DNA of 28,598 nucleotides. Origin: an uncultured Lachnospiraceae bacterium. Lineage in GTDB: Bacteria; Bacillota; Clostridia; Lachnospirales; Lachnospiraceae. The stretch's first letter is position 1. The number at the start of each line of letters is the position of its first letter. Shown one piece after another: positions 15,837-24,495 of this stretch. A model generated the notes under the pieces. It was given only the letters and a program-made list of their open reading frames with translations, was not told the DNA's origin and did no database searches. Location: NCBI GenBank assembly GCA_934394565.1, contig CAKRQV010000022.1, positions 1-28,598 on the forward strand, read 5' to 3'. Both the position numbers and the translations under genes were made by a program.

Positions 15837-15865
15837 ATAATAGTCCTCCAAAATTTGTTTGTCAA
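15837..15865 (-). promoter_or_regulatory. Promoter of the T-box/BASS unit
   Basis: Minus-strand TTGACA (15865-15860) and TATTAT (15842-15837) are 17 nt apart. The predicted transcript starts near 15830, just upstream of Stem I of the T-box, as expected. Confidence 0.8.
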
Positions 15866-16058
15866 GAAAAAACTTGTATGAAAAGACGTACAAAAATAAA
15901 AAAGAAAAGAGAACAGTATGCCGAAAATATATCCGCAGGAATGTTGGATAAAATACAATATGTTCCCAGAGAATAACGCGGTTAGTTTTCACTTTTGACA
16001 GAAAATGAAGAAAAAATTATGCAATATTCACATAAATGATAAAATTATAACAAAGATA

Positions 16059-16087
16059 TTGGTCGTAATGCCAGAAACTGCTATAAT
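16059..16087 (+). promoter_or_regulatory. Promoter of the hydrogenase genes
   Basis: TTGGTC (16059-16064) and a perfect TATAAT (16082-16087) are 17 nt apart, giving a start near 16094. Just upstream, TTATG and CATAA (16017-16021 and 16031-16035) make a 5-bp inverted repeat with a 9-nt spacer that could be a regulator site. The rest of 15866-16058 is A/T-rich and shows nothing else I can support. Confidence 0.65.
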
Positions 16088-16137
16088 TAGCATAGTTGTT
16101 ATGGAGGATAATGTTTACAACCAAAGGAGGAAGTGTT

Positions 16138-17973
16138 TTGAGAAAACTGCATATTGAAAAACCACTTCATGCGCAGACCGTTTTAAACGGTCTCTATCGT
16201 GACGTCAGCCGACGTCTGGCAGCCAGCCCGCCGGGACTTTGTCCGGTGGATATGTCACTTAATTTTCTGCGTCTGTGCCATGCCCAGACCTGTGGTAAGT
16301 GTGCACCCTGCCGTATCGGCCTTGGCCAGCTTGAAAGTCTTCTTGAGGACGTGCTGGAGCAGAGGGCAACGTTGGAGACAATTGACCTGATCAAAAAAAC
16401 AGCCCGGGTCATCAGCGACTCTTCGGACTGTGCGATCGGTTACGAAGCGGCTGCCATGGTCACCATGGGTATCGAGGGATTCCGTGAGGATTATGAGGAA
16501 CATATCAAGTATGGACGCTGTATCTGTGGTCTGAACCATCCGGTTCCCTGCGTGGCTGTCTGTCCGGCCCATGTGGATATTCCGGGCTATATCGCACTGA
16601 TCCGCAATAAGAGATATGGTGATGCTGTGCGCCTGATCCGCAAGGATAATCCTTTCCCGTTTTCCTGTGCGTATGTCTGTGAGCATCCCTGTGAGAATAA
16701 CTGCCGCCGGCGTCTGATGGATGATGCTGTGAATATCTGCGGCCTGAAGCGCTTTGCCGTAGACAATGGCGAAGATATGCCGGCACCGACAAAGGCAGAA
16801 GCTACAGGCAAGACAGTTGCCGTTATTGGTGGAGGTCCGGGAGGACTTACTGCAGCGTATTATCTGTCTCTGATGGGACATGATGTGACTGTATATGAAC
16901 AGCGCCCGAAGCTTGGCGGTATGCTCCGCTATGGTATCCCGGATTACCGTCTGCCGCAGGATATTCTGGATAAAGATATCGATCATATTCTGTCTACCGG
17001 TGTCAAGGTATTTACCGATGTATCCGTAGGCAGGGATCTGTCCGTTACAGAGCTGCAGAAGCAGTTTGATGCTGTTTATGTATGTATTGGTGCCCATGCA
17101 GATAAAAAACTGGGTCTTGAGGGCGAGGACAGTGAGGGTGTAATCTCTGCCGTAGAGATGCTGCGTGGCATCGGTGAAGGCCATACCCCTGATTTTAAAG
17201 ATAAAAATGTCTGTGTCATCGGTGGCGGTAATGTATCTATGGATGCGACCCGTACGGCTATTCGTCTCGGCGCAAAGTCTGTGACCTGTGTCTACAGACG
17301 TCGTGTAGAGGATATGACAGCACTGCAGGAAGAGATAGACGATGCTTTCGCAGAGGGATGCCAGATCCTGCCGCTGCAGGCTCCGAGCCGCATCGAGGCG
17401 GACGAGACCGGCCATGTGACCGCTCTCTGGACAAAGCCGCAGATCATCGGTCGTTATGGCCGTGACGGGCGTCCGAAGCCGAAGGATGCCGATGTACCGG
17501 AGTTTCGCATCCCATGTGATGCAGTGGTTGTTGCTATCGGCCAGCGGATCGATTCCACACCGTTTGAAGCAGCCGGTCTGTCTACTGAGCGTGGCATGAT
17601 CACTGCCGGAGCCAATACTTTCGTACCAAACAGTACCAATATGTTTGCCGGTGGTGATGCCGTATCCGGTCCTGCAACAGTGATTCGTGCGGTAGCTGCA
17701 GGTAAGGTAGCCGCTGCCAATATTGATAATTATCTTGGATTTGACCACAGGATCACTGTGGATGTGGAGATCCCCGCACCACAGCTGACCAACTCCCCGC
17801 ATTGCGGTCGTGTCGGCTTGAAGAGCCGGAACATGCAGGATTGCCGCAATGACTTTAACCTTGTAAAAGAAGGCATGACAGAAGAAGAAGCACTGCAGGA
17901 AGCCTGCCGCTGTCTGCGCTGTGACCAGTTTGGCTATGGCCGCTTCAAAGGAGGGAGGAACCGCGAATGGTAA
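16138..17973 (+). CDS. NuoF-type 4Fe-4S / GltD-like flavoprotein, hydrogenase partner
   Basis: 611 residues. The N-terminus (about 40-130) is the 4Fe-4S domain of NuoF without its FMN/NADH part (CGKCAPC at 52-58 and C98). The rest matches the small subunit of glutamate synthase and NfnB: cysteine clusters (CICGLNHPVPC, CEHPCENNC), an FAD site VIGGGPGG (from G231), a second dinucleotide site with IGGGN (from G362) followed by CVYRRR, typical of NADPH binders, and a CRCLRCD tail. It probably passes electrons between NAD(P)H and the hydrogenase encoded next, with which it overlaps by 7 nt. I choose TTG at 16138, 7 nt after AAAGGAGG; an ATG at 16096 sits at the predicted transcript start. Confidence 0.82.
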   Translation: MRKLHIEKPLHAQTVLNGLYRDVSRRLAASPPGLCPVDMSLNFLRLCHAQTCGKCAPCRIGLGQLESLLEDVLEQRATLETIDLIKKTARVISDSSDCAIGYEAAAMVTMGIEGFREDYEEHIKYGRCICGLNHPVPCVAVCPAHVDIPGYIALIRNKRYGDAVRLIRKDNPFPFSCAYVCEHPCENNCRRRLMDDAVNICGLKRFAVDNGEDMPAPTKAEATGKTVAVIGGGPGGLTAAYYLSLMGHDVTVYEQRPKLGGMLRYGIPDYRLPQDILDKDIDHILSTGVKVFTDVSVGRDLSVTELQKQFDAVYVCIGAHADKKLGLEGEDSEGVISAVEMLRGIGEGHTPDFKDKNVCVIGGGNVSMDATRTAIRLGAKSVTCVYRRRVEDMTALQEEIDDAFAEGCQILPLQAPSRIEADETGHVTALWTKPQIIGRYGRDGRPKPKDADVPEFRIPCDAVVVAIGQRIDSTPFEAAGLSTERGMITAGANTFVPNSTNMFAGGDAVSGPATVIRAVAAGKVAAANIDNYLGFDHRITVDVEIPAPQLTNSPHCGRVGLKSRNMQDCRNDFNLVKEGMTEEEALQEACRCLRCDQFGYGRFKGGRNREW

Positions 17974-19724
17974 ATCTGACGATCAATGATATTCCGGTAA
18001 GCGTACCGGAGGGAACAACGATTATGAAAGCCGCCGCCAGTGTCGGTGTGGATATTCCGCATCTGTGCTATCTGGAGGGCATCAACGAGATCGGTGCCTG
18101 CCGTGTCTGCTGTGTACAGGTCAAAGGCGAGAGAGCTATGGTTCCGGCCTGTAACAGTACGGTGCGGGAGGGCATGGTCGTATATACCAACAGTCCGAAA
18201 GCCCGTCGTACACGCCGCATCAATGTGGAATTGATCCTGAGCCAGCATGACTGTCGCTGTGCAACCTGCGTACGAAGCGGGAACTGCCAGCTGCAGCGTA
18301 TTGCGAATGATCTGGGTATTCTGGATATTCCGTATGCACAGGATCTGCCGGAAGGCAAGAGAAGACTCTGGACAACAACATATCCGTTATATCGGGACTA
18401 CAATAAATGTATCAAATGTATGCGCTGCATCCAGATCTGTGACAAAGTGCAGACTGTAAGCATCTGGGATCTGGCCGGTACCGGAAGCCGCACACATATC
18501 GATGTCAGCTATAACCGCATGATCAAAGAGTCCGAATGTGCCCTTTGTGGTCAGTGTATCACGCACTGCCCGGTCGGCGCTTTAAGGGAAAGAGACGATA
18601 CAACGAAGTTTTTGCAGGCTCTGGGCGACAAGGAAAAGGTTGTTGTCGTTCAGATCGCCCCGGCTGTACGTGCCGCCTGGGGTGAAGAACTGGGTCTGAA
18701 ACCGGAAGAAGCTACGGTTAACCGTATAGCCGCCGTTTTGAAACGTATGGGTGTGGATTATGTCTTTGATACTTCCTTTACCGCAGATCTGACGATCATG
18801 GAAGAGGGTACGGAGCTTTTACACCGGCTGAAAAAAGGAGATCTGGTGCGCTATCCGATGTTTACAAGCTGTTGTCCGGGCTGGGTTCGTTTCTTAAAGA
18901 GTCAGTATCCGGAGCTGACGGGCAGACTGTCCACAGCCAAGAGTCCGCAGCAGATGTTTGGCAGTGTGATCAAGCAGTATTTTGCTGAAAAAGCAGAGAT
19001 CGATCCGAACAAGATCTATTCCGTATCCATAATGCCATGTCTGGCGAAAAAGTCGGAATGTGACCTGCCGACCATGAAATCCGAGTATGGACAGGATGTG
19101 GATCTGGTACTGACGACCAGAGAATTAAACCGACTGATCCGTGCGGACAAGATCGATCCGGCGAAGCTTGAAGAAGTACCGTTTGACAATCCGCTGGCTG
19201 ATTATACCGGCGCAGGTGTGATCTTCGGTGCAACGGGTGGCGTTATGGAAGCGGCTTTACGATCCGCTTATTTCCTGACACAGGGCAGGAATCCGGATCC
19301 GGATGCCTTCAGTGAGATCCGCAGTATGGATGGCTGGAGAGAATACACCTTTATGCTGGGCGAGACACCGCTTCGCTGTGCTGTAGCCACAGGTCTTGGC
19401 AATACCCGCAAGCTGATAGAGGCGATTCTGGATGGCCGGGTGAAATACGATTTTGTGGAGGTTATGGCCTGTCCGGGTGGCTGTGTTGGCGGCGGTGGCC
19501 AGCCGATTTCCATTGAGGACGAGGAGCGTGCACCTGCACGCAGCAAGATCCTCTACAGCCTGGATAAGAACAGTAAACTCAGATTCTCCCATGAGAATGA
19601 GCAGGTACAGTATCTCTATAAAGACTGGCTCGGCGAGCCCTACAGTGAGAAAGCAGAAGAGTATCTGCACACCGATCACTATGGCTGGGAAATGCCGCAG
19701 GCTGTTAAAATAGAGCAGGAATAA
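17967..19724 (+). CDS. hydA: [FeFe] hydrogenase catalytic subunit
   Basis: Interconverts protons and H2 at an H-cluster; 585 residues. N-terminal 2Fe-2S domain (C34, C45, C48, C62), His-Cys 4Fe-4S cluster (H94, C98, C101, C107), two ferredoxin-type 4Fe-4S clusters (C148, C151, C154, C158 and C191, C194, C197, C201), then the H-cluster domain. Its three signatures are complete: TSCCPGW (300-306), MPCLAKKSE (from 356) and MACPGGCVGGGGQP (from 500). The ligands should be C303, C358, C502 and C506, with C302 for proton transfer. ATG at 17967 has GGAGG upstream and overlaps the flavoprotein gene, so the two are one complex or pathway. Maturases HydEFG are not in the window. Confidence 0.95.
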   Translation: MVNLTINDIPVSVPEGTTIMKAAASVGVDIPHLCYLEGINEIGACRVCCVQVKGERAMVPACNSTVREGMVVYTNSPKARRTRRINVELILSQHDCRCATCVRSGNCQLQRIANDLGILDIPYAQDLPEGKRRLWTTTYPLYRDYNKCIKCMRCIQICDKVQTVSIWDLAGTGSRTHIDVSYNRMIKESECALCGQCITHCPVGALRERDDTTKFLQALGDKEKVVVVQIAPAVRAAWGEELGLKPEEATVNRIAAVLKRMGVDYVFDTSFTADLTIMEEGTELLHRLKKGDLVRYPMFTSCCPGWVRFLKSQYPELTGRLSTAKSPQQMFGSVIKQYFAEKAEIDPNKIYSVSIMPCLAKKSECDLPTMKSEYGQDVDLVLTTRELNRLIRADKIDPAKLEEVPFDNPLADYTGAGVIFGATGGVMEAALRSAYFLTQGRNPDPDAFSEIRSMDGWREYTFMLGETPLRCAVATGLGNTRKLIEAILDGRVKYDFVEVMACPGGCVGGGGQPISIEDEERAPARSKILYSLDKNSKLRFSHENEQVQYLYKDWLGEPYSEKAEEYLHTDHYGWEMPQAVKIEQE

Positions 19725-19793
19725 AGATATAAAAACAGTATATAACCAATGGTAAGTATGTAATATCCTTGAAAAATTATAAAAGTGAATGAA

Positions 19794-19841
19794 AAAAACG
19801 GCTGCCCGTTCTCCGCTTTGGAGGCAGGGCAGCCATTTTTT
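19794..19841. terminator. Bidirectional terminator after hydA
   Basis: GGCTGCCC (19800-19807) pairs with GGGCAGCC (19827-19834). There is an A tract on the left and a T tract on the right, so it can work in both directions and should end both hydA and the convergent DHHW/MBOAT unit. Confidence 0.85.
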
Positions 19842-19867
19842 GCTGATATGTGACGCTGTCAGGAGGA

Positions 19868-21253
19868 TTATAATAATCCTTTGATTGTATTGGCAACGTT
19901 CGTGGAATTGATGATGCCAATATTGTTGACAACGATCAGATCTTTGATATTGTTCTGCTTGATATAATCCACAACATTTACCTTTGCATAGCGGAAATCG
20001 ACGATGTAGATCTTCTGATAATGATCCACCAGGAAAGGAATCAGCGAATTTGCATAGGATTCCTTTAAAACCAGACAGGAAGAACCATCGTTGATATTCG
20101 GATTCTCAATGGTAGCCATCGGATTGTCACCGGCAATGAAGGTGGCATAGCCGGAACCCTCGCCCCGTTTGCTGACATCGCGGATAACATTCCAGTCGTA
20201 TTCTTTGCCGTCTTTATCCCAGTATTTCATGGAATTTGTGCCGTGTGGGATGTAGGCGGTGACTGTATCCGGATTGGCTGCCATATCGGACGGTTTATTC
20301 AGCTTTGTATAGTATGTACCAAGAAAAGGTGTAAACTGCATCGTTTCAAAGGAGTCGAGCTCGTTTGGTGTAAGTCCCTTGGCCTGACAGAAGTTGCGGT
20401 AGGCATAGTACGCGCCGAGAGCTGTCCAGTGATGGTCAGTACGGAAATACAGATACTCACTGTTGTGCTCACGCAGAGTATTCAGTGTTTCGATGCTCTG
20501 TACACCCTGATAGGAATTATAGTAGTAATTGATAGTCTGTCCCTGATCGGAACCGCCCAGTGATTTCAGGGTATCTTCATCCAGCATGACACCGGAATTT
20601 AACGGTACGAGGATGGAGTAGACATTGGCTATACCGTTCAGCTTGGCAGCGGCATCGGACAGTGCCTGGATGTAGGTATCTGCCGCAGTCTTGTCAAAGG
20701 CATAGATGGTATAGGCTGCTCCGTCTTTGACATACAGACGCTGCTGTATCTGTTTCTGAACCTCTTCTTCCATTTTGTAGGAGTCGGGGAGCGTAGCCTC
20801 GCCGGTACCGACCTGTGCCTGCGCATTGCCGGTGTCAGTCTGTGAAGCATCGGTCTGAGAAGTGACAGCGGAGGCTGTCGGCTGTACCGCGGAAACAGTT
20901 GATGGAATCTCATCGGCCTGCACATCAGCACCTACGACCTGCTCATCTCCGGCAATACCGTAGAGAGCGGTGATCTTCTGCTCTGCAGAGATCAGACGGT
21001 CCCGCAGCGGAAAAGTATCGGAATACCAGGTGGATACATCCGAGAAAAATTCACCGTTTAAAAAGGTTTCCAGTGTAAATTCCGGAAATTTGGTCAGTGT
21101 ACGGTTTTCAACCTCCGAGACCGAAGGACGCAAAGGGATAAGAATGCCAAGCAGCGCACCAAAAAACAGCAGAACGACACCGAGTAAGCATCCGATCAAC
21201 CGGTACTGCTGCATAACTTTTTTTTGCTGTGAAGACAGCTTTTTTCGTGCCAT
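19868..21253 (-). CDS. DHHW-family (AlgX/AlgJ-like) protein, O-acetylation partner
   Basis: 461 residues. One N-terminal membrane segment (about 18-41) anchors an outer domain. It has the DHHW motif (D273-W276, in TDHHWTALGAYY) and a C-terminal KESYANS motif with S399 and S403, typical of SGNH-like proteins that work beside MBOAT acyltransferases. Between about 105 and 155 there is a low-complexity linker rich in T, S, Q and A. It follows the MBOAT gene by 12 nt on the same strand. The pair probably transfers acetyl groups onto an extracellular or wall polymer. The acceptor is unknown and no polymer synthesis gene is in view. Confidence 0.82.
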   Translation of the reverse strand: MARKKLSSQQKKVMQQYRLIGCLLGVVLLFFGALLGILIPLRPSVSEVENRTLTKFPEFTLETFLNGEFFSDVSTWYSDTFPLRDRLISAEQKITALYGIAGDEQVVGADVQADEIPSTVSAVQPTASAVTSQTDASQTDTGNAQAQVGTGEATLPDSYKMEEEVQKQIQQRLYVKDGAAYTIYAFDKTAADTYIQALSDAAAKLNGIANVYSILVPLNSGVMLDEDTLKSLGGSDQGQTINYYYNSYQGVQSIETLNTLREHNSEYLYFRTDHHWTALGAYYAYRNFCQAKGLTPNELDSFETMQFTPFLGTYYTKLNKPSDMAANPDTVTAYIPHGTNSMKYWDKDGKEYDWNVIRDVSKRGEGSGYATFIAGDNPMATIENPNINDGSSCLVLKESYANSLIPFLVDHYQKIYIVDFRYAKVNVVDYIKQNNIKDLIVVNNIGIINSTNVANTIKGLL

Positions 21254-21265
21254 AGGAATACCTCG

Positions 21266-22699
21266 TTAAAACTGGAAATACAGGAACGGATTGTAGCTGT
21301 CGCCGATCAGTGCCAGCATGGATAAAAACAGCAGAAGAACCGGAGTCAGCATTTCCGTGATGTTTAATATTGTGTAAATTACTTTATTATCTTTGCCAAG
21401 TTCATAGAGCATACGGCGCAGATTCCTGCCAAACGGCGTTACTGCGACGATGGCAAAGAGCAGGAAGAAAATATGGCCGGTAAACTGTGTGCCGACTGCC
21501 ATACTGGTAAAGCCACCGCCAAAGCCGAGCATACCTTTTAAAGCAGTGCCAAGCTCATGCAGGCTGGTAAAGCGGAATAAGATCCAGCCAAAGTAGACAA
21601 CAGCAATCGTGTAGACATGACGCCAGATGCCTTTGATTTTATCCTGAATTACAAATTTTTCCAACAGCAGGAAGGCCAGATAGTACAGACCCCAGAAAAT
21701 GAAATTCCAGCTTGCCCCATGCCACAGACCGGTCAGAAACCATACCACACACATATTGCGGATATATTTGTTCTGGGAACAGCGGCTGCCGCCCAGGGGA
21801 ATGTACACATAGTCTCTGAAAAAAGTACTCAGAGAAATATGCCATCTGCGCCAGAAATCCTGTACGGAGACTGCAGTGTACGGGTAGTTAAAGTTTTCCA
21901 TGTAGTGAAATCCGACCATACGGCCCATACCGATTGCCATATCTGAGTAAGCGGAAAAATCCAGGTAGATCTGAAGCATATAAAAGATCATGCCCAGCCA
22001 GATGGCCAGTGCCGGCTGTGCGCCGAGGGCTTCAACGCCGGACGGCATCAGTGCGTCAGCCACGCTGGCACAGCCATTGGCAAGGATCGACTTTTTGGCA
22101 AGACCTACGCAGAAGCGACGCATGCCGGTATAGATATCGTTCAGATTGACATGACGTTCTTCGATTTCGTCCGCGACCGTCTCATACCGGACAATCGGAC
22201 CGGCGATGCACTGGTGAAAAAGGCTGGCATATAAAAGCAGCTTCCAGTATACCGGCTGTGCCTCAACCTCCCCGCGGTACACATCGATGATGTAGGAAAT
22301 CAGCTGGAATGTATAGAAAGAAATACCAATCGGCAGCACCAGACGCGGTACATCGGCCAGAGCCGGGATAATAAAATCAAATGTATCACAGAAAAAGTCC
22401 AGATATTTAAAAATGCCGAGCAGTAAAAGCAGGATGGCGCAGCCACCAAACACATACAGCTTATGATCGCGCTGCCCCTTACGGGTTTCCATATCGCAGC
22501 GACTGAGCATAACACCTGCGCCCCAGGCAACAAACGTCTCAAATACCAGCAAAAGCAGATATCGTGGACCACCCCAGGCATAAAAAATCAGGGAACTGAC
22601 AAGCAGAACCAGATTCCGATAACGAGGCTGTATAAAATAGTAGACAGCCAGATGAATGGCCAGAAAAAAGAAGACAAAAAGCAAGCTTGAAAATACCAT
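21266..22699 (-). CDS. MBOAT-family O-acyltransferase (AlgI-like)
   Basis: 477 residues, about 10-12 membrane segments. It carries the MBOAT signatures DFWRRWHISLSTFFRDY (from about 281) and LTGLWHGASWNF, whose H327 is the usual catalytic histidine. AlgI/PatA/DltB-type proteins move an acyl group across the membrane for attachment to a polysaccharide or teichoic acid; the downstream DHHW partner suggests the AlgI/PatA mode and not DltB, because no dlt genes are present. The start MVFSS is typical of the family. The Shine-Dalgarno AGGAGAG is about 12 nt away, a little far. A promoter and a leader hairpin lie upstream. Confidence 0.88.
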   Translation of the reverse strand: MVFSSLLFVFFFLAIHLAVYYFIQPRYRNLVLLVSSLIFYAWGGPRYLLLLVFETFVAWGAGVMLSRCDMETRKGQRDHKLYVFGGCAILLLLLGIFKYLDFFCDTFDFIIPALADVPRLVLPIGISFYTFQLISYIIDVYRGEVEAQPVYWKLLLYASLFHQCIAGPIVRYETVADEIEERHVNLNDIYTGMRRFCVGLAKKSILANGCASVADALMPSGVEALGAQPALAIWLGMIFYMLQIYLDFSAYSDMAIGMGRMVGFHYMENFNYPYTAVSVQDFWRRWHISLSTFFRDYVYIPLGGSRCSQNKYIRNMCVVWFLTGLWHGASWNFIFWGLYYLAFLLLEKFVIQDKIKGIWRHVYTIAVVYFGWILFRFTSLHELGTALKGMLGFGGGFTSMAVGTQFTGHIFFLLFAIVAVTPFGRNLRRMLYELGKDNKVIYTILNITEMLTPVLLLFLSMLALIGDSYNPFLYFQF

Positions 22700-22741
22700 A
22701 ATTGTGGGTTTCTCTCCTGTAAGTATTTAAAAAATCACAAA

Positions 22742-22770
22742 AATAAAGAGCCGTCTGGATAAAACGGCCA
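22742..22770 (-). terminator. Terminator-like hairpin in the MBOAT leader
   Basis: On the minus strand GCCGT (22768-22764) pairs with ACGGC (22754-22750), followed by TCTTTATTTTT. It lies between the predicted promoter and the MBOAT start. The stem is only 5-6 bp, so it may be a weak attenuator. Confidence 0.4.
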
Positions 22771-22802
22771 ATATCATCTGTAAATCGACAAAATCTTCAT
22801 CC

Positions 22803-22831
22803 ATTATGACATGAACGGAAAGAAAAAACAA
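22803..22831 (-). promoter_or_regulatory. Probable promoter of the MBOAT/DHHW unit
   Basis: Minus-strand TTGTTT (22831-22826) and CATAAT (22808-22803) are 17 nt apart. Each is an imperfect match, so this is a moderate call. The leader would be about 95 nt long and includes the hairpin at 22742-22770. Confidence 0.5.
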
Positions 22832-22880
22832 TAGATTTTTCGCGGGAATACGGGGATTTTAAGAATTCTTTGGAATTGAA

Positions 22881-22918
22881 GAAAAACACAGATATGCAGG
22901 GACTCTGCATATCTGTGT
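22881..22918 (-). terminator. Terminator of mgtE
   Basis: ACACAGATATGCAG (22886-22899) and CTGCATATCTGTGT (22905-22918) form a perfect 14-bp stem with a 5-nt loop. On the minus strand it is followed by a T tract, 16 nt after the mgtE stop. Confidence 0.85.
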
Positions 22919-22933
22919 GAGAATACATAGGAA

Positions 22934-24292
22934 CTATCCGATACCGAGAATGTGTGTCGCAAACTGGAAGTAGACCAGCAGCGAGATCGCATCGACGATG
23001 GTGGTGATGAACGGGCTTGCCATAACAGCCGGGTCAAAACCGATTCGGTGGGCGATCAGCGGCAGTGTACAGCCGATGACCTTGGCACAGAAGATTGTAA
23101 CAACCAGTGTCAGGCAGATGACCAGGGCTACCGGAACTGTCAGACGATCAAATAACAGCAGCTTGATGAAATTACATACTGCCAGCGTTGCACCACAAAG
23201 CAGGGCAACACGCATCTCCTTCCAGATAACACGTAAGATATCTTTAAACTCTACATCGCCCAGGGAAATCGCACGGATAACAGTGGCGGAAGACTGTCCA
23301 CCGGAATTACCACCGGTATCCATCAGCATCGGGATATACGCTGTCAGGATCACGAACTTGGCCAGGGCGTTTTCAAAACTGGTAATGATCATACCTGTAA
23401 AGGTAGCGGAGATCATCAGGAGTAAAAGCCACGGGATACGGGATTTCCACAGATCAAAGGTGGTCTGTCTGAGGTACGGTTTGTCGGCCGGCACGATAGC
23501 GGCCATCTTTTCGATATCCTCTGTGGCCTCTTCTTCCAGGACGTCGAGCACATCATCGATGGTAACGATGCCGACCAGACGTGCTTCCGTATCTACGACC
23601 GGCATAGCCAGAAAACCATATTTGGAGAACATCTGGGCAACTTCCTCCTGGTCAGTGATCGTCTCGACGGAAATGATATTGTCTTCCATCAGCTGATCGA
23701 GGACCTCGTCGGATTCATTCATGATCAGATCGCGGATCGTAACGACACCGATCAGACGACGGTCCTTGGAAGTTACATAACAGTTATTGATGGTTTCTTT
23801 ATTGATACCGCTGCGGCGGATATGCAGGATCGCATCCTCCACCGTCATATGTGGCCTGAGCTCGACAAACTCCGTTGTCATAATGCTGCCGGCGGAATCC
23901 TCCGGATATTTGAGAATGTTGTTGATCATCTTTCTCTTTTCCGGATCGGCGGTCATCAGGATACGTTTGACTACGTTGGCTGGCATTTCTTCGACCAGAT
24001 CTGCCGCATCATCGACATACAGTTCGTCAACGACTTCCTTCAGTTCGTTATCGGAAAAACCCCGGATCAGCATTTCCTGTGTATCCGGTTCCATCTCTAC
24101 AAACGTATCGGCAGCCAGCTCCTTGGGGAGCAGGCGGTAAAGCAAAGGTACCACCTGGTCATTCATGTCCTCGAAGAGTGAGGCAATATCGGCCGCATTC
24201 ATCGTGCACAGAATGTCACGCAGCGTGGCATACTTTTTGACTTCGGCCAGTGCCTTGATACTGGCTTTCAAAGTCTCTAATGCATCTGTCAT
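22934..24292 (-). CDS. mgtE: Magnesium transporter MgtE
   Basis: 452-residue Mg2+ channel/transporter. An acidic helical N-domain (about 1-125) and two CBS domains (about 135-255, with GVVTIRDL and GIVTIDDVLD) form the cytoplasmic Mg2+ sensor. A connecting helix leads to five membrane segments with the pore motif PMLMDTGGNSGGQSSA and a final DPAVMASPFITTIVD. Length and order are those of the family. The start at 24292 has AGGAGG upstream; a longer frame to 24370 lacks a binding site. The leader is unusually long and contains a small ORF (24496-24579) and a palindrome by the ribosome binding site. Expression control at RNA level is therefore likely. Confidence 0.95.
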   Translation of the reverse strand: MTDALETLKASIKALAEVKKYATLRDILCTMNAADIASLFEDMNDQVVPLLYRLLPKELAADTFVEMEPDTQEMLIRGFSDNELKEVVDELYVDDAADLVEEMPANVVKRILMTADPEKRKMINNILKYPEDSAGSIMTTEFVELRPHMTVEDAILHIRRSGINKETINNCYVTSKDRRLIGVVTIRDLIMNESDEVLDQLMEDNIISVETITDQEEVAQMFSKYGFLAMPVVDTEARLVGIVTIDDVLDVLEEEATEDIEKMAAIVPADKPYLRQTTFDLWKSRIPWLLLLMISATFTGMIITSFENALAKFVILTAYIPMLMDTGGNSGGQSSATVIRAISLGDVEFKDILRVIWKEMRVALLCGATLAVCNFIKLLLFDRLTVPVALVICLTLVVTIFCAKVIGCTLPLIAHRIGFDPAVMASPFITTIVDAISLLVYFQFATHILGIG

Positions 24293-24312
24293 ACTGGTTT
24301 CCTCCTTGCTGT

Positions 24313-24335
24313 CACAGCATATGGCATATACTGTG
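24313..24335 (-). promoter_or_regulatory. Palindrome by the mgtE ribosome binding site
   Basis: A 23-nt near-perfect palindrome (CACAG, ATATG and their complements around one central base) ends about 7 nt before the AGGAGG of mgtE. In RNA it would form a strong hairpin next to the ribosome binding site. In DNA it could be a repressor site. Which is real is not decidable here. Confidence 0.45.
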
Positions 24336-24495
24336 GCAGATATTTTTGATTTACGCGAGCAATGAACCAAAATCTGTGTTTACAGGAAACTTTGGCGACT
24401 GCCACGATAACTATCAGAAAATCGCAAAGCGTGTTTTCTATAGCTTTTCAGGAGATGCAGGCATAGACTGCGGGTATGACATATCTATGAAACTG

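Noticed and set aside
16255..17802. 515-codon open frame on the minus strand
   Set aside because: It is antisense to the NuoF/GltD-like gene, whose motifs are clear. The minus frame has no family motif and is a by-product of codon bias.
22998..23696. 232-codon open frame on the plus strand inside mgtE
   Set aside because: Antisense to mgtE, serine/arginine-rich and without a domain; no ribosome binding site of note.
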